This document shows positions 39,201 to 47,147 of a stretch of DNA of 64,000 nucleotides, in pieces (within the stretch, counting starts at the first letter, position 1; the number at the start of each line of letters is the position of its first letter). The DNA comes from Enterococcus mundtii (GTDB lineage: Bacteria; Bacillota; Bacilli; Lactobacillales; Enterococcaceae): positions 2,842,001 to 2,906,000 of the forward strand of contig NZ_CP018061.1 of the NCBI RefSeq assembly GCF_002813755.1. Direction: 5' to 3'. The position numbers and the translations under genes were made by a program. The notes under the pieces are model-generated. The model searched no databases, was not told the origin of the DNA, and saw only the letters and a list, made by a program, of their open reading frames with translations.

Positions 39201-41173
39201 TCGGTATCTATCTGGCTAACAACTCCTGTACCGATGAAAAAAGATTTAAGTATCTGATTCACATCAGTTGTCTGATTTTTCTGCTGAAAAAGCGGTTCAT
39301 CAAAATGAAAAACTGGCAATAATTCTGACTGATCAAAGGGTTGTATATCTTGAGAGATGGCTTCGGTGATTTGAAGGACCATACTATAGTCAGAAGCACT
39401 AACAGGGATGAATAAATTATTGGTTAGATCATTTTCTGTGACTGTTTCATTATGTTTTTGTATCGGATTGATCTCAATATTCTTAGTTTCAGTAAAAGTA
39501 TATGGTTTAAACACGTTATTTGTTTCCCATTGAAAGAAAATATTGATTGCTCTAATGGCAGATAACTGCACGACGGAAAGACCATAAGCACTAAGAATAA
39601 TTTTAGCAAGCTGTTGTCTCTTCTCAAGAAGTTCATGGTTTGATGCACCTCTATTCGCCCAGCTTTGAAGAGCGAGAAAAAACTCATTATATGGCTTATC
39701 TTTAATGGCACATAACTCACTGCGTTGTTCACAAACAGCTTGTCTGATTCTTTCATTTGCTTTGTCTGTTTCACTGCGCTGCCCAAAGACTTCTTGATCA
39801 TACCAGAACGGTGTAAATGGTTCATTGACTGGTACAGGTGAAGGTTTATTTTCCATATAAGCTAACATGATTTTGTTGATTTTCTCATGTGTTGCTTCAG
39901 AGAGTGCTTCCGACGATTTCAGTCCAATAAGCGTTGGGTTTGTTGTTTCAATTAAAGGTGGCGCATCCATTGACTGCGTAGGGATGGTTGCTGCTTCCGC
40001 GCCAATTCTTGTTTGTAAGTAATCATAACGTTTAACGAAACGATCGAACACTTCTGAAAAATCTTTGGCCAAAGCAACAAGTTTTGCGGTGATGCTCACT
40101 TCTGTTCCGTGAGCGGCTTGTCTTTTCGAATCACTTGCCAGAAGCTGCTGTTTTAAAATATGCTGTCGCTCATATTTTCTATTATCTTTGCCTAACGGAT
40201 CAGAAGATTTCTCTTGTGTTTTAGGATCGCTAGAAAAAGTTTGGATCAATAACTCTGTAAAATGCCCTAACATATTGTATTTTTCATCTGTGTGATTCAA
40301 TGAATCAATGATCTGCTCTTGCTGATAAAAGAATGAGCTGAACACTTCATTTAGACCATTCCAAAAAGAAGTCACACTAAGAGTTACATTTTCTGGTACT
40401 GGAACGTCTGTTGTCGTCCCATTCTTCTGATACTTTTCCTCAAAAGTCTTTTGAAAGAAATTTTTCAACTTTTCAGCCGCATTACTTGCATTAAATTGCT
40501 GTGGATCATTTGCATCCGTACTTTTCTTGAATGAAAATTGCTGGAGAGAGCGCGTTGTATTACTTCGTGTTTCATTCAATGTTTGTGAGGCGGCGATAGC
40601 ATTTTGGCAAACTGTCTTAAAGTGGATTTGTGTATGATTTTTATTTTCCCATAAGCCGTATTCTTTTTTGTGGAATGCTTGTTCGGACGTTGAACAGTCA
40701 ATAAGTTCTGAAATACCATAGGCTAATTTGTGCACATCTATACTGAATTGGTGAGCAGCGTCTGCTAAATCCGAAAGCGGCGAGACAACTTCTAGTTTGT
40801 TTTGTTTTATTTGAGTAGTATTCGTTGGTAAAGGCGGGGTTATTTTTTGGGGGTTAAAAGTCGAGCTAGACTTGAGCGCAGGCATTCGTACTTGATTTCC
40901 GATCTGTTGAATTTCGACATGCGTATCTACTTCTAACACCGCACCTGAATCTTGGACAGCTCGTTGCTGATCAGGGCGATCCTCTGGCATCCGTAGACCT
41001 GCTAGAACGCTCCATATAAAGAGGAAGCCTGCAGGGGTCAGGAGGTCTGTCGGCGTCTGACCTAATCTACTTGCAATGTCATACATCGTATTTTGCCGTT
41101 CTTTTGGGTCATCCTTCATATTAAATTCGTTGTAGAATTCACCGATTCTTCTATTAAAATCTTCTCCTGGCAT
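33275..41173 (-). CDS. Giant 2632-residue putative toxin/effector with HETTH metalloprotease-like motif
   Basis: One uninterrupted frame of 2632 codons, with GAAGGAGTGAG before the ATG. There is no signal peptide, LPxTG or obvious secretion tag. Layout: a polar N-terminus (1-480); five divergent helical repeats near 490-560, 655-715, 815-876, 966-1030 and 1083-1151 (pattern ...W...A..I...YG......W..N), three of them preceded by a F/Y-rich T-KAN-type motif; a Cys-Pro-rich turn near 1390 (GGNPCPGPW); a segment VILGGEERCYALKRL...YRVDKDPMSYLRYGLF; a hydrophobic stretch (about 1617-1653, IPFYDCVVGS...LDAVSLIPVLGQ); HETTHIVSGTYD at 2296-2307 with TDAMLF about 70 residues on; then a repetitive tail (about 2394-2632). 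From memory, the 1450-1700 and HExxH parts resemble very large dermonecrotic-toxin-like proteins of other bacteria; this is unverified. Target, export route and zinc use are unknown. The upstream 41174-41456 holds no gene. Confidence 0.7.
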   Translation of the reverse strand: MPGEDFNRRIGEFYNEFNMKDDPKERQNTMYDIASRLGQTPTDLLTPAGFLFIWSVLAGLRMPEDRPDQQRAVQDSGAVLEVDTHVEIQQIGNQVRMPALKSSSTFNPQKITPPLPTNTTQIKQNKLEVVSPLSDLADAAHQFSIDVHKLAYGISELIDCSTSEQAFHKKEYGLWENKNHTQIHFKTVCQNAIAASQTLNETRSNTTRSLQQFSFKKSTDANDPQQFNASNAAEKLKNFFQKTFEEKYQKNGTTTDVPVPENVTLSVTSFWNGLNEVFSSFFYQQEQIIDSLNHTDEKYNMLGHFTELLIQTFSSDPKTQEKSSDPLGKDNRKYERQHILKQQLLASDSKRQAAHGTEVSITAKLVALAKDFSEVFDRFVKRYDYLQTRIGAEAATIPTQSMDAPPLIETTNPTLIGLKSSEALSEATHEKINKIMLAYMENKPSPVPVNEPFTPFWYDQEVFGQRSETDKANERIRQAVCEQRSELCAIKDKPYNEFFLALQSWANRGASNHELLEKRQQLAKIILSAYGLSVVQLSAIRAINIFFQWETNNVFKPYTFTETKNIEINPIQKHNETVTENDLTNNLFIPVSASDYSMVLQITEAISQDIQPFDQSELLPVFHFDEPLFQQKNQTTDVNQILKSFFIGTGVVSQIDTDLELIKVVQNWAGRNWKNDQTIQSERAQYLAYLIHKGYGIENSRLGDFLSDIQLQAIYKQWKTNTLLAGYLYKEKTKQTIQYDLSPAETASILQVQKYLKENNQIYEDFILDRPDSIPKQTLIVPIYYHKQIFDMRENTQKANGEVGKFLYKEQMYFTTATPRQLVLLLQKWIFAGLQYEEICKRQNIAANMIVRAYGGAAVPLTDAESRAIVLQWENNNAQIGYTYKKGQDNRLGIDIEEIKKNQEQEHEEEVKKKIERFFLENDFKPTTQTNSQPKEVLHTTVDRIKLEKEKQRVAKFLTEKGVDCETTDADAFAKIVSSWVLLEGANQEVIDMVKMKQIAQVILGEEVDGVISNKGAEITFTNWLWDMIESNHLVLPTTTPSAIVDEKAESIPAVTINKWLDKKIMTQVETFFRQKGMLSTTQVSKEDVLSAMGEWFGQTGMDGRVSSEKVQAIAKVILKELKLYGGKPEEMISDRDAELTVMKWTVENVLGTTIEGYAAKKIIDSSDPSTFTIGQLRKSFSVEELIKADLINIPPKSATQQVDQKTGRQNNITKLWIMFMNRALPNYFLKSSEVGDDVLIADYDSLMQMTGSRILKDLGYLEKFNQTEIKSVGELFFESFRDKGIDTVEEISHLLVPATLAIAQLDPDILRGPIAKGDYQQVALSTFVNYLQRGYFELIKKQEMVNDLVLSYQTAVINWRQQSALVDEVLEECKKLGITVSLAGGQVYLAGGNPCPGPWIPPDINEWYMRLTKAVSESFYSLDQFLIRLAVDSFHKDELNFIFSSESRIYEAQAVLSHKARHSASGPGTSGFPPVFLAKEVEVETLLTLDETDLFVVILGGEERCYALKRLEKDGGYKLYRVDKDPMSYLRYGLFNRQDLWKNEFRKYGDKVLIRDKPYIFKLESNQNKLLLKGNAQEAFINHISGKHRDKVYRQLYDSGRETTMVTKIWDVFKHLIPFYDCVVGSMNKDIGEAVPSCMLDAVSLIPVLGQVTALNTRFVFGMARTIMKQGVAGIVRHSTRFLPRTSELRSIVVSAIRYADPGIEFLNDSSQALFKGLIRLKNQAFIRKELKEVVAKLEKFGIETHDWAKSYTQATLPNNGPEIRVKRVQDHLYVPVSDLKKGTVYGNHFTLRGTKLRLFEGPAVFFRRHKYLVNRISRKIPNRDVAVKELNLNPKAYGEATTLTVTGERDFRQTFIEMNKKLVPVRISTIENHGVRYDIHDRGAIYPVNFNGIEWYFEAETSPTVSLAVREKVGKELSQYESLLTPTTLSPPDENGLMWNSAGRSYIRIQEQYLPLVLLDKETNRYHLVKKNILAPMTVLRLDTNNGAFRFETPLEKANEKYPGTVQYNSPNSPQEGMSKKEDVGSARGKTVAQRNENSLYPPYNTLPESPNRWWGWYGMLNAIEYSPMQGISRLEDELVPIKPLDHFVPEPQRIVYIDEEKAQKSISDEIAKVLSLKPDDQFRVFSGLDISMVPESLRPFIEKLPQEFKNAIENFRIVKDVCLELLKVDKIAETAEGQYLINFLDVPPSVQQEKILKESVKRLLSIATKGEQFLRQSADWGFENIWIVSTDFVLDEKTHAYYSVSNDNPKAYAFVLKEDAECRIIIVADAFHKRPEILPGIQIAAPPEITITHETTHIVSGTYDVVKYGLTLTGFLPSGQNVKDDFLTRYSGFFEHPNFDQFVTGVAKQQNAPRLSKKTVVKAFQTDAMLFTNFKLTDAQLLATIMRDFANQNEFYNQPRVKRETKEEGLGDGKLFTVLAMMQTGNFFVLEQTKDLEKKQDLSEMMPTGSTQIRDEVADFARIISHGKKINKETNATATYQKSNDDFSVIPPDKNVERKQVVPKMPTEASAQKRDKAADFARIMRGDEDKNESHDHPRVKRETKEESGDGKLFPVATTMKTGDFLVIEQDKRLEKKQVVPKMSTEVSAQTRDGAVDFAKIISHGKKVSKETNATITYQQSIVKGKQVSL
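33360..33995 (-). repeat. Internal repeats coding the tail of the giant protein
   Basis: The block around TTGCAAAATCT-CCGC...GAGCAGAT-CTTCTGTCG-CATTTTTGGTACTACTTG occurs at about 33367, 33595 and, weaker, 33776, giving KKQVVPKM-TE-SAQ-RD---DFA-I. A second block coding PRVKRETKEE...GDGKLF occurs at about 33515 and 33930. The similarity is visible in DNA as well as protein, so the duplications look recent. Confidence 0.85.
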
Positions 41174-41456
41174 TTCGTCTCACTCCTTCATTAAAAGATG
41201 CACATCAACTGAATAAAGTGTTAAAAATCACTAGTTTTATTTGCTTTTCTACATATCTCTTCTCCCCTTCACTTTCATCATACAAGGGTGGTAAACATTT
41301 ATGTGCCTTTTATTCAAGTATTTTAGAAAAAAATGGTCAAATAAATTAGCTTGAACGTTCCAAGATGAAATGCCTGATTTTCAATTTATTACTCAAGAAG
41401 GTGTGCATTTTTTTGCTAGGTAAAAAGGAATTCATTTAAGTGTTTTTACACACCTA

Positions 41457-41499
41457 AAACGACTGAAATGAACACTTCCTGGCATTTCAGCCGTTTTTT
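41457..41499. terminator. Terminator between the 64-residue gene and the giant gene
   Basis: AAAACG-CTGAAATG and CATTTCAG-CGTTTTTT form a stem with T tails on either strand. It lies about 50 bases past the 64-residue gene and about 285 before the giant gene's start. Confidence 0.8.
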
Positions 41500-41547
41500 A
41501 TGGATATATGTAATCATATCTTTTCTTATTGTCTTGTTTTCATTTGT

Positions 41548-41742
41548 TTATTTTTTAGATTTGAGTTTAACGATCGACAATTCTATGACATAGTAAAACA
41601 TCAGACTATAAATGCCACTCGGCAGGAAATCACGATTCACGATATATTCAATCGTGATCCCAAAAGCACTCCCAAACAATCCAGAATAAATGACGATTAG
41701 ATAGGGATGATCGTCAGCAAATTTCATTATTTTTATCAGCAA
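41548..41742 (-). CDS. Small two-span membrane protein, unknown (TTG start)
   Basis: 64 residues: a short polar N-terminus (KIMKFADDHPY), two hydrophobic segments (LIVIYSGLFGSAFGITIEYIV and GIYSLMFYYVIELSIV) and a Lys-rich end. The TTG at 41742 lies nine bases after a perfect AAGGAGG, which argues for a real gene. Not recognised. It is upstream of the giant gene on the same strand, with a terminator between. Confidence 0.6.
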   Translation of the reverse strand: MLIKIMKFADDHPYLIVIYSGLFGSAFGITIEYIVNRDFLPSGIYSLMFYYVIELSIVKLKSKK

Positions 41743-41874
41743 TATGCTTCGCCTCCTTATACTATAGTTATTTCAAGTATTACTATACCGTTAAAAAACT
41801 ATGGATATCTTATCTGTCATAAAAGATCATTTTAAAGTCATAAGCGTTGTCACGATCTGTTATGCCCTAGAATC

Positions 41875-41917
41875 AAAAAAAATGACCCAACAGACTAATC
41901 TAATCTGTTGGGTCATC
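41875..41917 (-). terminator. Terminator of rny
   Basis: GATGACCCAACAGATTAG / CTAATCTGTTGGGTCATT stem, followed by eight T on the minus strand, 19 bases past the rny stop. Confidence 0.92.
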
Positions 41918-41935
41918 CTATATTTTAACTATTTT

Positions 41936-43492
41936 TTATTTCGCATAATCGGTTGCACGAGTCTCTCGGATCACGATTACTTTGATGTGTCCTGGGTAAT
42001 CCAGATCATCTTCGATACGTTTACGGATATCGCGTACTAAGCGTACCGCATCTAAATCAGAGATTTCTTCTGGTTTGACCATGACGCGTACTTCACGTCC
42101 GGCTTGGACAGCAAAACTTGATTCAACACCGGCAAAGCTGTTTGAGATTGTTTCTAGGCTTCTCAAACGACGGATATAGTTTTCCAATGATTCACTTCTT
42201 GCACCTGGGCGAGCTGCTGATAATGCGTCTGCAGCGGCTACTAGGACGGAAATAACAGAAGTCGCTTCGACATCGCCATGGTGAGAGGCAATCGCGTTGA
42301 TCACAACTGGATTCTCTTTGTATTTCGTTGCTAGTTCTGCACCGATCTCAACGTGAGATCCTTCGATTTCATGGTCTAACGCTTTTCCAATATCATGAAG
42401 CAAGCCCGCACGTTTTGCCAATTGGATATCTTCGCCTAACTCCGCTGCTAAGATTCCTGATAATTTCGCTACTTCGACCGAATGTTTCAACACGTTTTGG
42501 CCATAACTTGTTCGGAAATGTAGACGACCCATGATCTTGATCAAATCTGGATGAAGCGTATGTGCGCCGACTTCAAAGGCTGCTTCTTCTCCATATTCAC
42601 GAATCCGTTCGTCCATTTCTTTACGTGATTTTTCAACCATTTCTTCGATACGCGCTGGATGGATCCGTCCATCTTGAATCAGTTTTTCTAATGTCATTCG
42701 TGCGATTTCTCGACGAATTGGATCAAATCCTGAAAGAACGACTGCTTCTGGTGTATCATCAATGATCAAATCGATTCCTGTAAGTGTTTCAAGGGTTCGA
42801 ATATTTCGTCCTTCACGTCCGATGATACGACCTTTCATTTCGTCATTTGGTAATGTCACGACGGACACTGTCGTTTCAGAAACTTGATCTGCTGCACAAC
42901 GTTGGATAGCCAATGAGAGCAAGTTCTTCGCTTTGCGATCTGCTTCTTCTTTTGCACGTTGTTCTGATTCTTTTACCATCAAGGTCAGTTCATGATTCAA
43001 CTCTTCTTCGGTTGATTTCATGATTACTTCTCTTGCATCTTCTTTCGATAAACCAGCAATTTTTTCTAATTCTTTTTGTTGATCTTCAATCAATCTTTCA
43101 ACGTCTTTTTCTCGCTCTTCAATTAATTGCTGTTTTGAACTAAGTGCCTCTTCTTTACTTTCAAGTGAGTTTTCTCGTTTTTCTAACGAGTCATCTTTAC
43201 GATCTAACGTTTGTTCACGTTGGATCAATCGATTTTCTTGAGATTTTAGCTCTAATTTACTTTCTCTCAGCTCACTTTCAACTTCAGAACGATATTTCTG
43301 ATTTTCTTCCTTAGCTTCCAACAATGCTTCTTTTTTTAGAGTTTCTGCTTCTTTTTTTGCACCTTCAAGAATACTTGCAGCTGATGTTTTTGCACCAGCA
43401 ATTTCTTTCTCATGACGTGACTTCGCAACCATAAACCCTAAACCAAGACCGACAATTAAACCGATGATAGCGAGGAGAATGTTGAGTCCCAT
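41936..43492 (-). CDS. rny: Ribonuclease Y
   Basis: Membrane-anchored endoribonuclease of 518 residues that starts mRNA decay. N-terminal transmembrane helix ([21 protein letters not shown]), a long charged coiled coil (about 25-200), a KH domain ([25 protein letters not shown]) and an HD domain ([34 protein letters not shown]). All HD metal residues are present. The start at 43492 follows GGAGGTGGATTTA; this gives the standard length, while the longer frame (43537) contains that ribosome binding site. Confidence 0.95.
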   Translation of the reverse strand: MGLNILLAIIGLIVGLGLGFMVAKSRHEKEIAGAKTSAASILEGAKKEAETLKKEALLEAKEENQKYRSEVESELRESKLELKSQENRLIQREQTLDRKDDSLEKRENSLESKEEALSSKQQLIEEREKDVERLIEDQQKELEKIAGLSKEDAREVIMKSTEEELNHELTLMVKESEQRAKEEADRKAKNLLSLAIQRCAADQVSETTVSVVTLPNDEMKGRIIGREGRNIRTLETLTGIDLIIDDTPEAVVLSGFDPIRREIARMTLEKLIQDGRIHPARIEEMVEKSRKEMDERIREYGEEAAFEVGAHTLHPDLIKIMGRLHFRTSYGQNVLKHSVEVAKLSGILAAELGEDIQLAKRAGLLHDIGKALDHEIEGSHVEIGAELATKYKENPVVINAIASHHGDVEATSVISVLVAAADALSAARPGARSESLENYIRRLRSLETISNSFAGVESSFAVQAGREVRVMVKPEEISDLDAVRLVRDIRKRIEDDLDYPGHIKVIVIRETRATDYAK

Positions 43493-43606
43493 TAAATCCA
43501 CCTCCATACTATCTTTTCCATTTTTATCATCTACCAATTTCTATGATAAATTATTCTAAACTATAAATATGCTGTTGCATATGTGCATAAAAACCTGCAC
43601 AAGTTT

Positions 43607-43635
43607 ATTCTAATGTTTGTTTCCAGTAGTGTCAA
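43607..43635 (-). promoter_or_regulatory. Sigma-A promoter of rny
   Basis: TTGACA (43635-43630), 17 bases, then TAGAAT (43612-43607), about 115 bases before the start. The untranslated leader contains small inverted repeats (TGCA...TGCA, TATGC...GCATA). Confidence 0.85.
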
Positions 43636-43731
43636 CTTTAAATACGAAAAGAAACGGCTTCCTCGATTTTCAAAAAAGGGAGGTTTTGAGCGAGTGATGA
43701 CTTATTTTTTGGTTCTTATTCTAGTGAAAAA

Positions 43732-43766
43732 TAAAAAAACATCCGGTAGTTATTAGACTACCGGAT
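43732..43766 (-). terminator. Terminator of recA
   Basis: ATCCGGTAGT-CTAATA-ACTACCGGAT hairpin followed by GTTTTTT on the minus strand, 15 bases after the recA stop. Confidence 0.93.
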
Positions 43767-43780
43767 ACCCGCTTATTTCT

Positions 43781-44821
43781 TTATTCATCTAGTGGTAATT
43801 CTTCTTGTGCTTCTTCTGGTACATCAACTGGTTCACCGATGCCATAAGCTGCACGCACTAATGTAGATACTTCAGCCATCATCTCTGGATGATTTGACAT
43901 ATAGATTTTCGCGTTTTCACGACCTTGACCGATGCGATCTTCTTTGTAAGAATACCATGCACCACTCTTATCAACGATATCTTTTTCAACTGCCATATCC
44001 AATAGCTCGCCTTCTTGAGAGATACCTAAGCCATACATCACATCGACTTCAGCGATTTTGAATGGTGGTGCTACTTTATTTTTTACGACTTTGATCTTTG
44101 TACGGTTACCGACAATGTCCGTTCCTTGTTTCAATTGTTCCGCACGACGTACTTCCAAACGGATCGTTGCGTAGAACTTCAACGCACGTCCTCCTGGTGT
44201 GATTTCTGGATTACCGAACATCACGCCAACTTTTTCACGAATTTGGTTGATGAAAATCGCGATCGTTTTTGTTTTGTTGATCGATCCTGAGAGTTTACGT
44301 AAGGCTTGAGACATCAAACGAGCTTGTAACCCTACGTGTGAGTCACCCATCTCCCCGTCAATCTCTGCACGTGGTACTAAAGCTGCTACTGAGTCGATAA
44401 CGACAATATCTACTGCACCACTTGATACTAAAGCATCAGCGATCTCTAATCCTTGTTCTCCGGTATCTGGTTGAGAAAGGAGTAATTCATCGATATTTAC
44501 CCCTAATTTTTGGGCATATTGTGGATCTAAGGCATGTTCCGCATCAATAAAGGCGGCAGTCCCACCATTTTTTTGGACTTCTGCGATTGCATGGAGTGCA
44601 ACCGTTGTTTTACCTGAACTTTCTGGACCGTAGACTTCAATGATCCGTCCACGAGGATAGCCACCTATCCCTAAAGCAACATCTAGTGCAAGAGAACCAC
44701 TTGGAATTGTCGAGATTTGTTGGTCGATTTTTTCGCCCAGTTTCATGATCGAACCTTTCCCATAGTTCTTTTCAATTTTTTTCAATGCAGCATCTAAGGC
44801 TGCTTTACGATCATCTGCCAA
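43781..44821 (-). CDS. recA: Recombinase RecA
   Basis: DNA strand-exchange ATPase and LexA coprotease, 346 residues. Walker [62 protein letters not shown] and GGRALKFY are diagnostic. The start is TTG, nine bases after AAGGAGG. An SOS box and a promoter lie immediately upstream, independent of cinA. Confidence 0.97.
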   Translation of the reverse strand: MADDRKAALDAALKKIEKNYGKGSIMKLGEKIDQQISTIPSGSLALDVALGIGGYPRGRIIEVYGPESSGKTTVALHAIAEVQKNGGTAAFIDAEHALDPQYAQKLGVNIDELLLSQPDTGEQGLEIADALVSSGAVDIVVIDSVAALVPRAEIDGEMGDSHVGLQARLMSQALRKLSGSINKTKTIAIFINQIREKVGVMFGNPEITPGGRALKFYATIRLEVRRAEQLKQGTDIVGNRTKIKVVKNKVAPPFKIAEVDVMYGLGISQEGELLDMAVEKDIVDKSGAWYSYKEDRIGQGRENAKIYMSNHPEMMAEVSTLVRAAYGIGEPVDVPEEAQEELPLDE

Positions 44822-44887
44822 TACGATAATCCTCCTTATTTTTACGACTCAAAGTAACATTTCATTACGTTTATAATATCTTTTTTA

Positions 44888-44923
44888 TTTATAAAAAGCA
44901 AGCAAAAACCGAACAAATATTCG
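44888..44923 (-). promoter_or_regulatory. recA promoter with overlapping LexA/DinR (SOS) box
   Basis: TTGTTC (44916-44911), 17 bases, TATAAA (44893-44888). The site CGAATATTTGTTCG (44923-44910) matches the Firmicute SOS consensus CGAAC-N4-GTTCG with one arm mismatch and covers the -35. Confidence 0.85.
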
Positions 44924-44926
44924 CAT

Positions 44927-46171
44927 TTATTTTTTTCTTAATAGTTGCTTTCTTAGCAGATCAAATCCTTGCATAATCGCACTATTTCTGATTGCCGAAC
45001 GGTCTCTCGTAAAGTGACATTCTTTTGTTTCTACGCCTTCTTTTGATGCAACGGCAAGCCAAACTGTACCCGCAGGATGTCCTTCTAATGTGTCGGGTCC
45101 CGCCACACCGGTAAACGCTACGGCATAATCTGTACCAACGAGTTGGCGTGCTCGAATCGCCATTTGTTCGGCACATTCTTTACTGACTGTGCCAAACTGC
45201 TCTAATAGTTCTGGATCGATGCCTAAGAGCTTTGCTTTGGTCTCTGCTGAATAAGTCACAAAGCCCCCAGAAAAGACTTGAGAGACGCCAGGAATTGCTC
45301 CTAACGCGGATTGAAAGCCTCCCGCTGTCAAACTTTCAGCTGCTGTGACTGTCTTCCCCTGTTCTTTTAGCAGATCCACGACGGCTTGTGGCAACGAATA
45401 GTCATCCCCATAGCCATAAAAATATGCACCGACACGGGCTTGGATTTTTTCTTCTAGTGCGTGCAATGCTTGATTCCCTGCATGGATATCTGACGTTTTG
45501 ACTGTCAATCTCAGTGTGACTTCATTTGGTTTGGCATAAGGAGCAATCGTGGGATTGATTTGGGTAGCAATCAAGTCTTTTAGATCGGTTACTAATTGTG
45601 ATTCACCGATGCCATAGAAGCGCAACACTTTTGAAATCAGTTTTTCTTCTGAAGGGAATTGTTGTTCTAACAGTGGTCGCACTTGTTCTACAAACATCGG
45701 CTTCAACTCACTTGGTGGCCCAGGAAGTAAAAGATAAGCATTGCTTTTCGTTTGATAAAACGTGCCTAACGCTAAGCCAGTTCGATTAGGTAATGGTGTG
45801 CCCCCTTCAATGATCTGAGATTGTTGTAAATTGTTCTCCGTCATTTTTCTTTTTGTCGTTTCGAAAAATGCCAGCAGTTTCTTGTACCCTTCTGTGTTTT
45901 GGATCAGCTCTTTGCCGAGGTGTTGAGCGACAACTTCTTTTGTTAAGTCATCTTCTGTTGGTCCTAGTCCACCACATAAAATGATTAGTTCACTTCTCGA
46001 TTCAGCTAACTGGAGTAACTCCTCCAAACGAGTCGGATTATCCCCGACAACTGTGTGATAATAGACATCGATTCCTAGATCTGCTAACTGTTCTGATAAA
46101 AATGTCGCATTCGTATTCACGACTTGTCCAAGTAATAATTCTGTTCCTACTGCTATGATTTCAGATTTCAT
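44927..46171 (-). CDS. cinA: CinA-like competence/damage protein
   Basis: 414 residues: the N-terminal molybdopterin-binding-like domain ([46 protein letters not shown]) and the C-terminal CinA deamidase-type domain ([54 protein letters not shown]). Homologues act on NMN in pyridine nucleotide recycling, and cinA is linked to recA and competence in streptococci. It precedes recA, the conserved order. Confidence 0.94.
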   Translation of the reverse strand: MKSEIIAVGTELLLGQVVNTNATFLSEQLADLGIDVYYHTVVGDNPTRLEELLQLAESRSELIILCGGLGPTEDDLTKEVVAQHLGKELIQNTEGYKKLLAFFETTKRKMTENNLQQSQIIEGGTPLPNRTGLALGTFYQTKSNAYLLLPGPPSELKPMFVEQVRPLLEQQFPSEEKLISKVLRFYGIGESQLVTDLKDLIATQINPTIAPYAKPNEVTLRLTVKTSDIHAGNQALHALEEKIQARVGAYFYGYGDDYSLPQAVVDLLKEQGKTVTAAESLTAGGFQSALGAIPGVSQVFSGGFVTYSAETKAKLLGIDPELLEQFGTVSKECAEQMAIRARQLVGTDYAVAFTGVAGPDTLEGHPAGTVWLAVASKEGVETKECHFTRDRSAIRNSAIMQGFDLLRKQLLRKK

Positions 46172-46331
46172 ATTTGATCGCTTCCTTTAGTTGAGGTTGC
46201 TTTTGCAACATCTCTATTTATCTGTAAATCAGTCTTTGTTCGACTAATTGTCTCTACCAAATAGTATACGCTATTTGCTGATAGAATCATTTCTCCTTGC
46301 TCAATTTGTTCTTGTGATTGCGTCTATGTCA

Positions 46332-46369
46332 AAAAAATAAAAATCAGACCGGGAATGACCGATCTGATT
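46332..46369 (-). terminator. Terminator of pgsA
   Basis: AATCAGATCGGTC-ATTCCC-GGTCTGATTTTT hairpin on the minus strand with a T-rich tail, 29 bases past the pgsA stop. Confidence 0.88.
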
Positions 46370-46397
46370 GCAAGGGTAATTAAGTGACTCTATGATT

Positions 46398-46976
46398 TTA
46401 CATGGATCCTTTGAATACGCCACGATTTTTGATGAAGTAATCGACACCTGAATAGATGGTAAAAATCAGACAAGCGTATAACATGATTTGATCGAGGGGT
46501 ACATTGATCAAGTTGAATGGGATATTATTGATAAATAATAAAATAATCGCAATCATTTGCGTAGCTGTTTTTACTTTTCCAGGCCAAGCAGCTGCCATGA
46601 CTTCCCCATCCTCGACAAGCAATAATCGTAACCCTGTTACAGCCAACTCACGACAAACGATGATCGCAATCACCCATGCTGGCGCTTTCCCTTGACCTAC
46701 CAACATGATAAAAGCTGTCATAACTAACATTTTGTCTGCTAATGGATCAGCAAATTTTCCGAAGTTCGTCACTAATCCTCTGGACCGAGCAATTTTCCCA
46801 TCTAGCCAATCCGTCACACTTGCTAAAGCAAAAATGATGGCTCCTACTAGTTGCGTGATCGCTAATGACGTTGTTCCTACCGTTAATTGCCCCCAATCTA
46901 ACGGGAGACCGACTACTAAAATAAACACCGGAATCATACAGATTCTAAGTACAGTTAATTGATTTGGTAAATTCAC
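46398..46976 (-). CDS. pgsA: CDP-diacylglycerol-glycerol-3-phosphate 3-phosphatidyltransferase
   Basis: Membrane enzyme of 192 residues that makes phosphatidylglycerol phosphate. The CDP-alcohol phosphotransferase motif D-x2-D-G-x2-A-R-x8-G-x3-D-x3-D is present (SVTDWLDGKIARSRGLVTNFGKFADPLADK). N-terminus NLPNQLTVLRI and several transmembrane helices are typical. It follows rodZ as in other Firmicutes. Its product is the substrate route for MprF at 28.4 kb. Confidence 0.95.
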   Translation of the reverse strand: MNLPNQLTVLRICMIPVFILVVGLPLDWGQLTVGTTSLAITQLVGAIIFALASVTDWLDGKIARSRGLVTNFGKFADPLADKMLVMTAFIMLVGQGKAPAWVIAIIVCRELAVTGLRLLLVEDGEVMAAAWPGKVKTATQMIAIILLFINNIPFNLINVPLDQIMLYACLIFTIYSGVDYFIKNRGVFKGSM

Positions 46977-47088
46977 AAGAACGACTCCTTTCTTTCCTAT
47001 TTTACGTCAGTCCAGCAAAAGTTTCCACCAATAGTCTCTCAATTGCTCAACAAATCTTTCACTACTTTATAACCTACTATCCAAACAA

Positions 47089-47124
47089 GAAAAGAGAGCC
47101 CAAGACGAGATTCCGGCTCTCTTT
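47089..47124. terminator. Terminator after rodZ
   Basis: AAAAGAGAGCC and GGCTCTCTTTT flank a 14-base loop, 24 bases past the rodZ stop. Confidence 0.88.
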
Positions 47125-47147
47125 TACACGGTTGTTTTTTAAACTAA

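Noticed and set aside
33275..41173. Giant gene as a cell-wall adhesin or prophage tape-measure protein
   Set aside because: No signal peptide, LPxTG or membrane anchor, and no phage structural genes around it; the HExxH motif and layout fit an effector better.
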